Below the pieces are notes generated by a model. The model was not told the DNA's origin, ran no database searches, and worked only from the letters and a program-made list of their open reading frames with translations. Below are positions 39,307-47,639 of a DNA stretch of 64,000 nt, in pieces; within the stretch, counting starts at the first letter, position 1, and the number at the start of each line of letters is the position of its first letter. This stretch comes from Streptosporangium amethystogenes. Lineage in GTDB: Bacteria; Actinomycetota; Actinomycetes; Streptosporangiales; Streptosporangiaceae. Both the position numbers and the translations under genes were made by a program. The stretch covers positions 1-64,000 of the forward strand of contig NZ_JOEQ01000011.1 of NCBI RefSeq assembly GCF_000721075.1, read 5' to 3'.

Positions 39307-41205
39307 ATGGGGCGGAAAGCGGACTACGCGGTGCGGGTCGTGGCCCTGTCCCTGGGCACGCTCGGCCTCGCGGCACTGGCCGCGCACGTGGTCATCGAGC
39401 TCGCGATCAACCCCCGGCCGCCCGGCATCGGCGACACCGCCCGCGTCCAGGCGCTGCTCAGCACCCCGCTGGGCATGCTGATCGTGCTACGCAGGCCAGG
39501 ACTGATCGTCGGCTGGCTGCTCCTGCTGGTCGGGGCGGCCAACGGCTGGGTGACGCTCGCCATCTCCCTGTACGAGGTGTACGGGCCGGGCGCGGTGCCG
39601 CTCCCGCCGCCGCTGTACTGGCTCGTCTGTTTCCGTAGCACCGTCACCACCTGCATGGCGCTCATGCTGCCGCTCGCGCATCCGGACGCCGGCCTGCTGC
39701 GACCCCGATGGCGCTGGGTCTACCTGGCGCTGATCTCGTGGCAGCTGCTGCTGGTGGTGATCGTCATTTCGCGGCTGCACGAGTCCGCCGGGCCGCTCGC
39801 GAGCCTGTACCAGGTGTCCGCCGCGATCTGCGAGCCGCTGCTCTGGGTGAGCCTGCTCGTGCTGCTCATCCGGTTCTGGCGCGCCGACCCGGACGTGCGG
39901 CGGCAGATCGCCTGGCTGGCGCCCGTCGTGGCGTTCGACAACCTCGCCTTCAACGAGATCCTCGGCTGGGACCACCTCTGGCTGGACACCGTCGGCGAGG
40001 CGGTCGTGCCGATCGCGGTGGCCATCGCCGTGCTCCGCTACCGGCTCTACTCGATCGACACGCTTGTCAGCCGGGCCCTGGTCGGCGGCGCCCTGGTGGT
40101 CTTCGCCGCCACGGCGTACCTGGCCGTCGGCGCACTCGCCGGACTCTTCCTGGCCGACTACGGCGAGCTCTTCGGCGTGGTCGCGGCGATCTTCGCGGGC
40201 CTGTCGTTCCTGCCCGTCCAGCGGCGCCTGCAGCGCCTGCTCGACCGGCTCCTGTACGGCAGGAGCGGCGACCCCCAGGTGCACGCCGAAGTCCTGCGGC
40301 GGCAGATCCAGCATGTCGGTCCCGCCCAGGCGCTGGAGGCGGCGGTGCGGGCGGTGGCCGACGGCCTGGCGGTGACCGGGGCGGCGGTCCAGACCGAGGG
40401 GAGCCACGTCGTCGGCGACCTCGGGGACGACCCCCGCAAGATCCCCCTGGTGTGGCACGGTGAACCCGCCGGGACGCTGCTCCTCGGCCCGCCCGGGGCG
40501 CGGCGCTTCCCCCGGGCGTACGAGCGGCGGATGCTGGCCGTCCTGGTGCCGATCGTCGCCGACGTCGCGCATGCCGTACAGATGGCTGATGACCTGCGGC
40601 GCTCATGGGAACAGGCGGCCGGGGCGCGGGAGGAGGAGCGGCGGCGGTTGCACCGGGACCTGCACGACGGGCTGGGGGGCCGGTTGACCGGGATAACGAT
40701 CGGGCTGGAGGCGGCGCGGCGATCCCTGGGGCACTCCCCAGACCTGGCCTATCAACTGCTGTCCGACCTCCGGGTGGGGATGGACGCCGTGAACGGGGAG
40801 ATGCGGGAGCTGGTGCAGGGACTCCGGCCCCGCACACTGGACGCCGTCGGGCTGGAGCAGTCGATCCGGCTGCTGGCGGTGGAGGTACCGGTCACCGTCG
40901 AGGGGAGCCTGGCGGGGCTGCCACCCGCGGTGGAGGTCGCGGCGTACCGGATCGCGCAGGAGGCGCTGACCAACGCCCGGCGTCATTCCGGTGCGGAGGT
41001 CATCACCGTGGCGCTGGAGCGGGCGGTCGACCTGCGGGTGCGGGTCACCGACGACGGGGTGGGCGTCGGTGCGCCGGCTCGGGGCTCGGGCTCCGGCCTG
41101 TCGACGATGCGCGAACGGGCCGCCGAGGTGGGCGGCACCTGCTCGGTCCGCGGCGGCGAGCACGGCGGCACCGTGGTCGAGGCTGTTCTCCCCGTCCAGA
41201 TATGA
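39307..41205 (+). CDS. Membrane sensor histidine kinase, NarX/LiaS-like (HisKA_3)
   Basis: 632 residues. About eight hydrophobic helices fill residues 1-300, then a GAF-like segment (about 330-440). The HisKA_3 box has phospho-acceptor His453 (EEERRRLHRDLHDGLGGRLT), and the HATPase domain follows (RIAQEALTNARRHSGAEVIT, DDGVGVGAP, GSGLSTMRERAAEVGG). Such kinases normally sit next to a NarL-type regulator. Here none is adjacent, so it is an orphan. Start ATG 39307. Confidence 0.9.
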   Translation: MGRKADYAVRVVALSLGTLGLAALAAHVVIELAINPRPPGIGDTARVQALLSTPLGMLIVLRRPGLIVGWLLLLVGAANGWVTLAISLYEVYGPGAVPLPPPLYWLVCFRSTVTTCMALMLPLAHPDAGLLRPRWRWVYLALISWQLLLVVIVISRLHESAGPLASLYQVSAAICEPLLWVSLLVLLIRFWRADPDVRRQIAWLAPVVAFDNLAFNEILGWDHLWLDTVGEAVVPIAVAIAVLRYRLYSIDTLVSRALVGGALVVFAATAYLAVGALAGLFLADYGELFGVVAAIFAGLSFLPVQRRLQRLLDRLLYGRSGDPQVHAEVLRRQIQHVGPAQALEAAVRAVADGLAVTGAAVQTEGSHVVGDLGDDPRKIPLVWHGEPAGTLLLGPPGARRFPRAYERRMLAVLVPIVADVAHAVQMADDLRRSWEQAAGAREEERRRLHRDLHDGLGGRLTGITIGLEAARRSLGHSPDLAYQLLSDLRVGMDAVNGEMRELVQGLRPRTLDAVGLEQSIRLLAVEVPVTVEGSLAGLPPAVEVAAYRIAQEALTNARRHSGAEVITVALERAVDLRVRVTDDGVGVGAPARGSGSGLSTMRERAAEVGGTCSVRGGEHGGTVVEAVLPVQI

Positions 41206-41478
41206 CCGGTGCGGGCCGGTGGGTGCGGGTGACCGTCGCGAGCGATCGAAGCTCCTTCAGGAGGCGGACGGATGTCGCGCCGCCGGTCCCGGCCATCTGC
41301 CGCATCCCGCTGACGGCGGCGCCGGCCGGCTGAAGGAGGAGAACCAGACCGCCGGCCAGGACGGTGACGGAGAGAACGGATCGGACGCGCAAGGCGACTC
41401 CCATTGCGACAAATGTGGCGTCAGGGAAGACGTGCGAGGAAATTATCCGGTTGTCACCGTGTCCGTATCCGGACAGAG
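41206..41478. other. Non-coding stretch before the discoidin remnant
   Basis: About 270 bases with no supported gene. On the minus strand a signal-peptide-like ORF starts at 41404 but runs into the kinase gene without a family match, so it is not called. Confidence 0.4.
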
Positions 41479-41609
41479 GCGTGCCACGTCACCTTCGCCG
41501 CGGCGGGCGCCCGGTACGTGCGGGCGCCCGGTACGTACGGGTGTACGGCACGCGGCGGGTCACCGTCTGGGGCTACTCGCCGTGGGAAATGAAGGTCTAC
41601 GGTGCGTAA
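41479..41609 (+). pseudogene. 3' remnant of an F5/8 type C (discoidin) domain, frameshifted by a 17-bp duplication
   Basis: Reading HVTFAAAGARYVR in one frame and ARYVRVYGTRRVTVWGYSPW then EMKVYGA-stop in another gives the typical end of a discoidin/CBM32-like domain. The switch is caused by a perfect 17-base tandem duplication (41503-41519, 41520-41536). Removing one copy makes the reading continuous. The rest of the original secreted protein is absent. Its stop overlaps the ThuA start. Confidence 0.7.
41503..41536. repeat. 17-bp perfect tandem duplication
   Basis: GCGGGCGCCCGGTACGT occurs twice without a gap; it puts the discoidin remnant out of frame. Confidence 0.9.
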
Positions 41610-42426
41610 TGTCATCGCGGTCATCACCGCGCTGCTCGTCACGATCGGATTGGGGGCGCCGGCCATGGCAGCGGACCCGGCCTACAAGGTACTCGTCTTC
41701 TCCAAGACCGCGGGGTTCCGGCACGACGCCATCCCCGCGGGCATCACCGCGCTGCGCGGGCTGGCGGCCGAGAACGGCTTCACCGTCGACGCCACCGAGG
41801 ACGCCGCCGCCTTCAGCACGGCCAACCTGGCCGGGTACCGGGCGGTGGTCTTCCTGCTGACCTCCGGCGACGTGCTGAACGCCGCGCAGCAGACGGCGTT
41901 CGAGTCCTACATCGCGGGCGGCGGCGGATACGTGGGCGTCCACTCGGCCGCCGACACCGAGTACGACTGGGCCTTCTACGGCGGCCTGGTCGGCGCCTAC
42001 TTCTCCTCCCACCCGGCCATCCAGCAGGCGACCGTACGGGTGGAGGACCGCACGCACCCCTCGACGGCCCACCTGCCGGCGACCTGGGTGCGCACCGACG
42101 AGCTGTACAACTACCGCACCAACCCCCGCTCCGCCGCCCACGTGCTGGCCACGCTGGACGAGTCGACCTACTCGGGCGGGTCGATGGGAGCGGACCACCC
42201 GATCGCCTGGTGCAGGCCGTACCAGGGCGGCCGGGCCTGGTACACCGGCCTCGGTCACACCATCGAGTCCTACACCGAGCCGAACTTCCGGGCGCACCTG
42301 TACGGCGGGCTCCGCTACGCGGCCGGGGTCGCTCCCGCCGGCTGCGGCGCCACCCCCGCCCCCACGCCGACGGCCTCCCCGGGGAACGCGTTGCTGTCGT
42401 CGGGGCGTCCGGTCACCGCCCGATGA
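41602..42426 (+). CDS. Secreted ThuA-like (trehalose-utilisation family) protein, C-terminus truncated
   Basis: 274 residues. Signal peptide (NVIAVITALLVTIGLGAPAM, then AAD). The ThuA glutamine-amidotransferase-like domain follows: YKVLVFSKTAGFRHDAIPAG, YIAGGGGYVGVHSAADTEYD, and HPIAWCRPYQGGRAWYTGLG then HT. A Pro/Thr linker (TPAPTPTASPG) then leads into NALLSSGRPVTA, the usual first residues of a discoidin domain, and stops at once. The carbohydrate-binding module has been lost. GTG 41602 is the start; the stop overlaps the next gene (ATGA). Confidence 0.82.
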   Translation: MRNVIAVITALLVTIGLGAPAMAADPAYKVLVFSKTAGFRHDAIPAGITALRGLAAENGFTVDATEDAAAFSTANLAGYRAVVFLLTSGDVLNAAQQTAFESYIAGGGGYVGVHSAADTEYDWAFYGGLVGAYFSSHPAIQQATVRVEDRTHPSTAHLPATWVRTDELYNYRTNPRSAAHVLATLDESTYSGGSMGADHPIAWCRPYQGGRAWYTGLGHTIESYTEPNFRAHLYGGLRYAAGVAPAGCGATPAPTPTASPGNALLSSGRPVTAR

Positions 42427-43418
42427 CCACTCCCGCGGCGTTCGCCATGCAGCCCCTGCTGCTGCCCGAGATCTTCCCCGCCGACCTGCGGCGCCGGTTG
42501 TCGCTGGTGACGCGGATGGACGAGCGGGTGATCGAATCCTTCGACGGGCCGCTCGACGTGGAGATCCTGATCACCGGCTGGGGGTGTCCGAGGATCGACG
42601 CGGACGTGCTGGCCGCGGCTCCACGGCTGCGGGCGGTCGTGCACGCCGCCGGCAGCGTCAAGGGGCACCTCACCAGCGAGGTGTTCGACAGGGGCATCGC
42701 GGTCTCCTCGGCGGCCGAGGCCAACGCGCTGCCGGTGGCCGAGTTCACCCTGGCGATGCTCGTACTGGCCGCCAAGCAGGCCATCGTCAAGGCACGCGCG
42801 TACTCCACGCGGGGCTGGTCGGGCGACCCGCTGCCCGGGGTGGCGACGCCGAGCGAGGGCGGCGGCCTGATCGGGGCGGTGGTCGGCGTCATCGGCGCCT
42901 CCCGGGTCGGACGGCTGGTGATGGAGCGGCTCCGTGCTCACGGTGCGCACATCCTGCTCAGCGACCCGTACATCGGCCCCGCTCAGGCGGCGGACCTCGG
43001 GGCCAGGCAGGTGCCGCTCGACGACCTCTGCCGCGAGGCCGAGCTGGTCACCGTGCACGCCCCCGCGCTGCCGGAGACCCGCGGGCTGCTCGACGAGCGC
43101 CGCCTCGCGCTGCTGCGCGATGGCGCGGTGCTGGTGAACACCGCCCGGGGCTCCCTGATCGACACCGACGCCCTGGTACGGCACTGCGCCACCGGTCGCA
43201 TCGGCGCCGTCCTCGATGTGACCGATCCCGAGCCGCTGCCCCTCGGGCATCCGCTGCTCGCCCTGCCGAACGTCCTGGTCACCCCGCATCTCAGCGGAGC
43301 CAGGGGCAGGGAACTGCGCCGCCTGGGCGAGTTCGCGGTCGCGGAGGTCGAGCGGCTGGCGCGGGGCCTTCCGCTCCTCGGCGCGGTCCGGCCGGCGGAT
43401 CTGGACCGGATCGCCTGA
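42423..43418 (+). CDS. D-isomer-specific 2-hydroxyacid dehydrogenase
   Basis: 331 residues. Catalytic region with the substrate Arg block LVNTARGSLIDTDALVRHCA, NAD-binding VVGVIGASRVGRLVMERLRA, and VTPHLSGARGRELRRLGEFA with the catalytic His. The position of the usual active-site Glu is DPEPLPLGHPLL. It reduces a 2-keto acid or oxidises a D-2-hydroxy acid with NAD(P). ATG 42423 overlaps the ThuA stop by four bases, so the two are co-translated; a link to sugar-acid metabolism is plausible. Confidence 0.88.
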   Translation: MTTPAAFAMQPLLLPEIFPADLRRRLSLVTRMDERVIESFDGPLDVEILITGWGCPRIDADVLAAAPRLRAVVHAAGSVKGHLTSEVFDRGIAVSSAAEANALPVAEFTLAMLVLAAKQAIVKARAYSTRGWSGDPLPGVATPSEGGGLIGAVVGVIGASRVGRLVMERLRAHGAHILLSDPYIGPAQAADLGARQVPLDDLCREAELVTVHAPALPETRGLLDERRLALLRDGAVLVNTARGSLIDTDALVRHCATGRIGAVLDVTDPEPLPLGHPLLALPNVLVTPHLSGARGRELRRLGEFAVAEVERLARGLPLLGAVRPADLDRIA

Positions 43419-43543
43419 CGTCCCGGCCGGTCGGGGAGATCCGCGAGGAGTCGGTCGCGCACAACCGGGTGGCCGCCCGCACAGGCGCCGTGGGGATGGC
43501 GGCGCGACCGCGGCTTCCTCCGGTACGGAAGGCGCACGGCTTG

Positions 43544-43563
43544 ACCTCAATCATGCTTGAGGT
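43544..43563. promoter_or_regulatory. SoxR-type (MerR-family) operator
   Basis: ACCTCAATCATGCTTGAGGT: perfect 7-base arms with a 6-base centre, the same geometry as the E. coli soxS box (CCTCAAGTTAACTTGAGG). It overlaps TTGACC (43541-43546), a good -35 element, with CAGGCT 19 bases later, the long spacing that MerR-type activators need. It lies 41 bases upstream of the quinone oxidoreductase start. Confidence 0.75.
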
Positions 43564-43604
43564 TGCAGGCTGGGTGGCGGCGTACACAAGTGGAGGGGAA
43601 CCCT

Positions 43605-44525
43605 GTGAAGGCAGCTGCTTTTTTCGAGTTCGGTGGTCCAGAGGTGCTGCGGCTGACGGAGCTTCCCACGCCCGAGGCGGGCGAGGGGCAGGTGCGGGTG
43701 CGGGTCAGGGCCGCGGGCGTGCAGCCGTTCGACCTGGCCATCAGGGAGGGGTGGACTCCGCCGGGAGTGAACGAAGAGCTGCCCCGGGTGCCCGGCAACG
43801 AGTTCTCCGGGGTCGTCGACCAGATGGGAGCGGGGGTGGAGGGGCTCGTGGACGGGATCTTCGTCGGCGCCGAGGTGCTGGGCTTCACCCTGCTCAACGC
43901 CTATGCCGAGTACGTGGTCGTGCCCGCGGGGAACGTCACGCCCAAGCCTGCGGGCATGCCCTGGGAGGTGGCGGGCGGTTTCACCGCAGGGACCCAGACG
44001 GCCCACATGGCGCTGCGGCAGCTCGGGGTGGGGGAGGGGGACACGCTCCTGGTGCACGCCGCGGCGGGCGCGGTCGGCACCGCCGCGGTCCAGCTCGGTC
44101 GGCTCTGGGGGGCCACGGTGATCGGCACCGCGCGTGAGGAGAACCACGACTACCTGCGCGACCTCGGTGCGATCCCGGTCGCGTACGGCGAGGGCCTGCT
44201 GGAGCGGGTCCGTGACCTGGCGCCCGGCGGAGTGGACATGGTGCTGGACGGCGCGGGCGGCGAGGCGTTCGACATCTCCCTGGAGCTGGTGAAGGGGGAG
44301 CGTCTTCTCACGCTGGTCGAGCACGGCAGGGCCGCCGAGCTGGGGGCTCAGCGGACCAGGGGGGAGCGGCTGGCGTCCCGCCTCGCCGAGCTCGCCGCCC
44401 TGTACGCCGAGGGCAGGCTCGTCTTCCCGGTGCGCGGGACCTACCCGCTGGAGCGGGCCGCGGACGCCCACCGGGAGCTTGGGACCAGGCACGGCAGGGG
44501 CAAGGTCGTGCTGGTCGTGGACTGA
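43605..44525 (+). CDS. NADPH:quinone oxidoreductase-like MDR enzyme
   Basis: 306 residues. MDR core: AGVQPFDLAIREGW, VPGNEFSGVVDQMGAGV, and the Rossmann motif LLVHAAAGAVGTAAVQLGRL. It lacks the structural zinc Cys set. GTG 43605 has GAGGGGAA 5 bases upstream. The SoxR-type box in its promoter suggests induction by redox-active compounds; quinone oxidoreductases of this type are known SoxR targets in Streptomyces. A hairpin terminator follows at 44531. Confidence 0.88.
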   Translation: MKAAAFFEFGGPEVLRLTELPTPEAGEGQVRVRVRAAGVQPFDLAIREGWTPPGVNEELPRVPGNEFSGVVDQMGAGVEGLVDGIFVGAEVLGFTLLNAYAEYVVVPAGNVTPKPAGMPWEVAGGFTAGTQTAHMALRQLGVGEGDTLLVHAAAGAVGTAAVQLGRLWGATVIGTAREENHDYLRDLGAIPVAYGEGLLERVRDLAPGGVDMVLDGAGGEAFDISLELVKGERLLTLVEHGRAAELGAQRTRGERLASRLAELAALYAEGRLVFPVRGTYPLERAADAHRELGTRHGRGKVVLVVD

Positions 44526-44530
44526 GGCGC

Positions 44531-44567
44531 GGGCTTCCGGAGGGAACAGGGGTGCCTCCGGAAGCCC
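44531..44567 (+). terminator. Terminator hairpin after the quinone oxidoreductase
   Basis: Arms GGGCTTCCGGAGG (44531-44543) and CCTCCGGAAGCCC (44555-44567), perfect 13-bp stem, 11-base loop. Followed by a degenerate copy (about 44583-44613) of the gene's last 30 bases. Confidence 0.7.
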
Positions 44568-44714
44568 GGTATCGGGCGGGGGAGGGGCAAGGTCGTGCCG
44601 GCAGTGGACCGAGGCCGGACCGGCCGGAGGGTGCCGAGTTCGTCCGCCGGGAGCCTTGGATCGGGCCGGTCAGGGATCTGTATCCTCGTTCGACTGGCAT
44701 TATGGGACGGACTC

Positions 44715-44734
44715 TTAGTAAGGTTTCTTATTAA
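44715..44734. promoter_or_regulatory. AT-rich dyad TTAGTAAG-GTTT-CTTATTAA
   Basis: Eight-base arms with one mismatch, 66 bases upstream of the LPMO start codon, in an otherwise GC-rich region. Dyads of this look (TTAGGAAA-type) are bound by ROK-family regulators in front of secreted carbohydrate-active genes in related actinomycetes; assignment by analogy only. Confidence 0.4.
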
Positions 44735-44800
44735 TAACGTGCTATCCGTCGGCTCGTTGGACATGTCCCGCCTCCATTCCCCAACCCAGGAGGAGTCCAC

Positions 44801-45667
44801 GTGCATCTGCGACACAAGGTGGCCACCGGTGCCGCCGCGGCGCTCAGCGTAGGGTCCCTGCTCGCGCTGCTGCCGTCCACCGCGGCGGTCGCCCACGGTT
44901 CCATGTCGAACCCGCCCAGCCGGGCCTACGTCTGCAAGACGGAGGGCCCGGAGACCCCCAAGTCCGACGCGTGCAAGGCGGCCGTCGCGGCCGGAGGCAC
45001 CCAGGCCTTCTACGACTGGCACGAGGTGTCCCGGCTCGAAGCCGGCGGCAACCACCGCCAGATCATTCCCGACGGCCAGCTCTGCGGCGCCGGGCGCGAC
45101 AAGTACCGGGGGCTCAACCTCACCAGGGCCGACTGGCCCGCCACCTCGGTCTCCCCGGGACCGCTGACGGTCACCTACCACGCGACCGCGCCGCACGCGA
45201 ACAGCAACTTCGAGTTCTACATCACCAAGCAGAGCTGGGACCCGACCCAGCCGCTGAAGTGGTCGGATCTGGAGCACATCAAGACCTTCAACAACCAGAA
45301 CCCCAGTACGTTCACCAACTGGACGATCAACCTCCCGCAGCGGAGTGGCCGCCAGCTCATCTTCTCGATCTGGCAGCGCATCGTGGGCAGCACCGAGGCC
45401 TTCTACACCTGCTCGGACGTGAACTTCGGCGGGGGAGGCAACCCCAGCCCCACGCCGACCCCGACGGTGACCCCCACGCAGACCCCGACCCCGACCCCGA
45501 CCGTCACCCCGACGAGCCAGCCGGGTGGTACCTGGCAGGCGGGCACCGCCTACGCGGCGGGCGCCACGGTGACCTACGGGGGCGTGACCTACCGGTGCCT
45601 GCAGACGCACACCGCGCTGGCGGGCTGGGAGCCGCCGAACGTGCCGGCTCTCTGGCAGCGCGTCTGA
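44801..45667 (+). CDS. Chitin-active lytic polysaccharide monooxygenase (AA10) with CBM5/12
   Basis: 288 residues. Signal peptide ending ...TAAVA-HG: the mature N-terminus is His32, first half of the copper histidine brace; His132 (ATAPHANSNFEF) is the second and Phe209 (CSDVNF) the axial residue. After the AA10 domain come a PTPTPTVT linker and a C-terminal CBM5/12 (GTWQAGTAYAAGATVTYGGV, then TYRCLQTHTALAGWEPPNVP and ALWQ). It oxidatively cleaves crystalline chitin outside the cell. GTG 44801 has GGAGGAG upstream. Confidence 0.93.
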   Translation: MHLRHKVATGAAAALSVGSLLALLPSTAAVAHGSMSNPPSRAYVCKTEGPETPKSDACKAAVAAGGTQAFYDWHEVSRLEAGGNHRQIIPDGQLCGAGRDKYRGLNLTRADWPATSVSPGPLTVTYHATAPHANSNFEFYITKQSWDPTQPLKWSDLEHIKTFNNQNPSTFTNWTINLPQRSGRQLIFSIWQRIVGSTEAFYTCSDVNFGGGGNPSPTPTPTVTPTQTPTPTPTVTPTSQPGGTWQAGTAYAAGATVTYGGVTYRCLQTHTALAGWEPPNVPALWQRV

Positions 45668-45674
45668 CCCGTTG

Positions 45675-45712
45675 ACGTCCGGCCGGGACGAGCCATCGCC
45701 CCGGCCGGACGT
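45675..45712 (+). terminator. Terminator hairpin after the LPMO
   Basis: ACGTCCGGCCGGG (45675-45687) pairs perfectly with CCCGGCCGGACGT (45700-45712), followed by TCTCC. It begins 8 bases after the stop codon. Confidence 0.75.
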
Positions 45713-45884
45713 TCTCCCCCGAGGTCCCGCACCGGTTCCGCCGGTCCGAAGGCGAGGGCGCCGCGCGGCACACGTACGGCGGCCTGGTCCTCGCCGCCAC
45801 CGAACAGCACACCGAATCACGCGGCACCGTGCCGCGCTTCCTCCCCGGGACCAGAGTCCGGGGTCTCCACCCTGGAGGTATTCG

Positions 45885-46571
45885 ATGAGACGTGCGGTCC
45901 CGGGGGTCGTCCTGGGCGTCCTGCTGCTCGCGGGCTGCGGTGCCCACAGCATCCAGGAGCTTCGGGGCGGCGCATCCGGTCACGCGGGGCACGGCGCCGC
46001 CGCCCAGAGTGCCGGTCAGGGGTCCGATCATGACGCGCACGATGGACACGGTGCGGGTCAGGGGGTGCCCAGCCCGTCGCCCGCCCCGCCGACGGGGACC
46101 GCCGAGGGGGTCGCCTTCAACGCCCCCGACGTGATGTTCCTGCAGATGATGGTGCCGCACAACGCGCAGGTGGTGCGGCTGGTGCGGCTGGCACGGGAGC
46201 GGCAGGTCCGCCCCGAGGTCTCCGAGCTCGCCGAGGCGATCGGGGTGACCCAGGAGCGCGAGTCCAGCACCATGTCCGGCCTGCTGGCCGCCTGGGGGCA
46301 GCCCGCGACGGCACCGGACGACGAGCACGCCGCGCACGGCGGGATGCCCGGGGTGAGCGAGGAGGAGGTGGCGGCGCTCACCGGGGCGCCCCCGGCCGAG
46401 TTCGAGAGAAGGTTCCTCGACATGCTCATCGCCCAGCAGGACGACGCCTCCCAGATGGCCAGGGTGGAGGTCGCGACCGGGTTGCACACCAAGGTCACCG
46501 AGATGGCGAAACGCGTCGATATCTCGCGTACAGCGCAGATCGCGCAGATGCTCGCTTTGCGCGATAAATAA
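45885..46571 (+). CDS. DUF305 lipoprotein, His-rich
   Basis: 228 residues. Lipobox LLAGC (Cys18), then a Gly/His/Asp-rich segment (HAGHG, HDAHDGHG) and a DUF305 domain: APDVMFLQMMVPHNAQVVRL, ERESSTMSGLLAAWGQ and FLDMLIAQQDDASQMARVEV. The ferritin-like helical DUF305 fold with Met/His pairs suggests metal (copper) binding at the cell surface, but this is not proven. ATG 45885 has GGAGGT 5 bases upstream; the 217-base gap before it contains only the LPMO terminator. Confidence 0.85.
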   Translation: MRRAVPGVVLGVLLLAGCGAHSIQELRGGASGHAGHGAAAQSAGQGSDHDAHDGHGAGQGVPSPSPAPPTGTAEGVAFNAPDVMFLQMMVPHNAQVVRLVRLARERQVRPEVSELAEAIGVTQERESSTMSGLLAAWGQPATAPDDEHAAHGGMPGVSEEEVAALTGAPPAEFERRFLDMLIAQQDDASQMARVEVATGLHTKVTEMAKRVDISRTAQIAQMLALRDK

Positions 46572-46639
46572 GGATTTGTCCCTTTCCCCTCTTCTGTGAG
46601 ATATTTCCTACCAGCTGTAAGGGGAATTAGGGGAGAATC

Positions 46640-47476
46640 ATGCGCAAGATATTTGGGATCGTGGCCGGACTGATCCTGGCCGGGACCCTGGCCGGATGCG
46701 GGGGGACGTCCACCGACACGGCCCAACCGGCCGACGGCACGCCGAAGGCCGATGCCCCGCTCAAGGTCGGGGTCAACCCCGTACCTCACGGCGAGGTGCT
46801 CAAGTACGTCAAGGACAACCTCGCCGCCGGTGCCGGGCTGAACCTGGAGATCGTCGAGTTCACCGACTACGTCCAGCCCAACACCCAGCTCGACGAGGGC
46901 AACCTGGACGCGAACTACTTCCAGCACATCCCGTATCTGGAGGAGTTCTCCAAGGGCAAGAACATCCAGCTCAGCTGGGTCGTCCCGGTCCACATCGAGC
47001 CGCTCGGCCTGTACTCCAAGAAGATCAAGAACGTCTCCGAGCTCGCCGAGGGCGCCCAGGTGGCCGTGCCCAACGACGCGAGCAACCTCGGCCGTTCGCT
47101 CAAGCTGCTGGCCGACAACGGCCTGATCACTCTCGCCGAGGGTGTCGGCGTCAAGGCCACCGAGCGCGACGTCGCCGACAACCCCAAGAAGCTGGAGTTC
47201 AAGCCCCTTGAGGCCGCCCAGCTGCCCCGCTCCCTGGAGGACGTGGACGCCGCGATCGTCAACGGCAACTACGCCCTGGAGGCCGGGCTGCAGCCCGCGA
47301 CCGACTCCCTGCTCCTGGAGAAGGGCGAGGGCAACCCGTACGCCAACGGCCTGGTCACCGTCCCGGCCAAGGTGGACGACCCTCGGATCAAGAAGCTCGC
47401 CGAGATCCTGACCGGCGCCGAGGTCAAGAAGTTCATCGAGGACAAGTACAAGGGCGCGGTCCTGCCCGCCCGGTAA
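46640..47476 (+). CDS. MetQ/NlpA-family binding lipoprotein without its transporter
   Basis: 278 residues. Lipobox LAGC (Cys20). NlpA core: LKVGVNPVPHGEVLKYVKDN, FTDYVQPNTQLDEGNLDANY then FQHIPYLEEF, and VAVPNDASNLGRSLKLLADN. Relatives bind L- or D-methionine for the MetNI importer. No metN or metI lies next to it, so it either works with a distant MetNI or has another role. I saw no SAM riboswitch in the 68-base leader. A very strong terminator follows. Confidence 0.88.
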   Translation: MRKIFGIVAGLILAGTLAGCGGTSTDTAQPADGTPKADAPLKVGVNPVPHGEVLKYVKDNLAAGAGLNLEIVEFTDYVQPNTQLDEGNLDANYFQHIPYLEEFSKGKNIQLSWVVPVHIEPLGLYSKKIKNVSELAEGAQVAVPNDASNLGRSLKLLADNGLITLAEGVGVKATERDVADNPKKLEFKPLEAAQLPRSLEDVDAAIVNGNYALEAGLQPATDSLLLEKGEGNPYANGLVTVPAKVDDPRIKKLAEILTGAEVKKFIEDKYKGAVLPAR

Positions 47477-47495
47477 CCGATTCTTCGCCGTTGAC

Positions 47496-47538
47496 TCACG
47501 GGGCCTGACGACTTTTCCGAAGTCGTCAGGCCCCGTGA
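47496..47538. terminator. Strong 19-bp hairpin terminator
   Basis: Arms 47496-47514 and 47520-47538 are perfectly complementary (CACGGGGCCTGACGACTT core) with a TTCCG loop, 20 bases after the metQ-like stop. Confidence 0.85.
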
Positions 47539-47639
47539 CGTCCATGGGGATGCCGTGGTCGGCATCTGTCTCCGCCGGGTGACGTTTGGGAGCCGTGTGG
47601 AGGATAGATGTGATGCGTTGGCTCGAAGGAGGAGATCCC

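Noticed and set aside
41045..41404. Minus-strand ORF beginning with a signal-peptide-like stretch (VRSVLSVTVLAGGLVLLLQP)
   Set aside because: No ribosome site, no family match, and the second half runs antisense through the kinase gene; not enough to call a gene.
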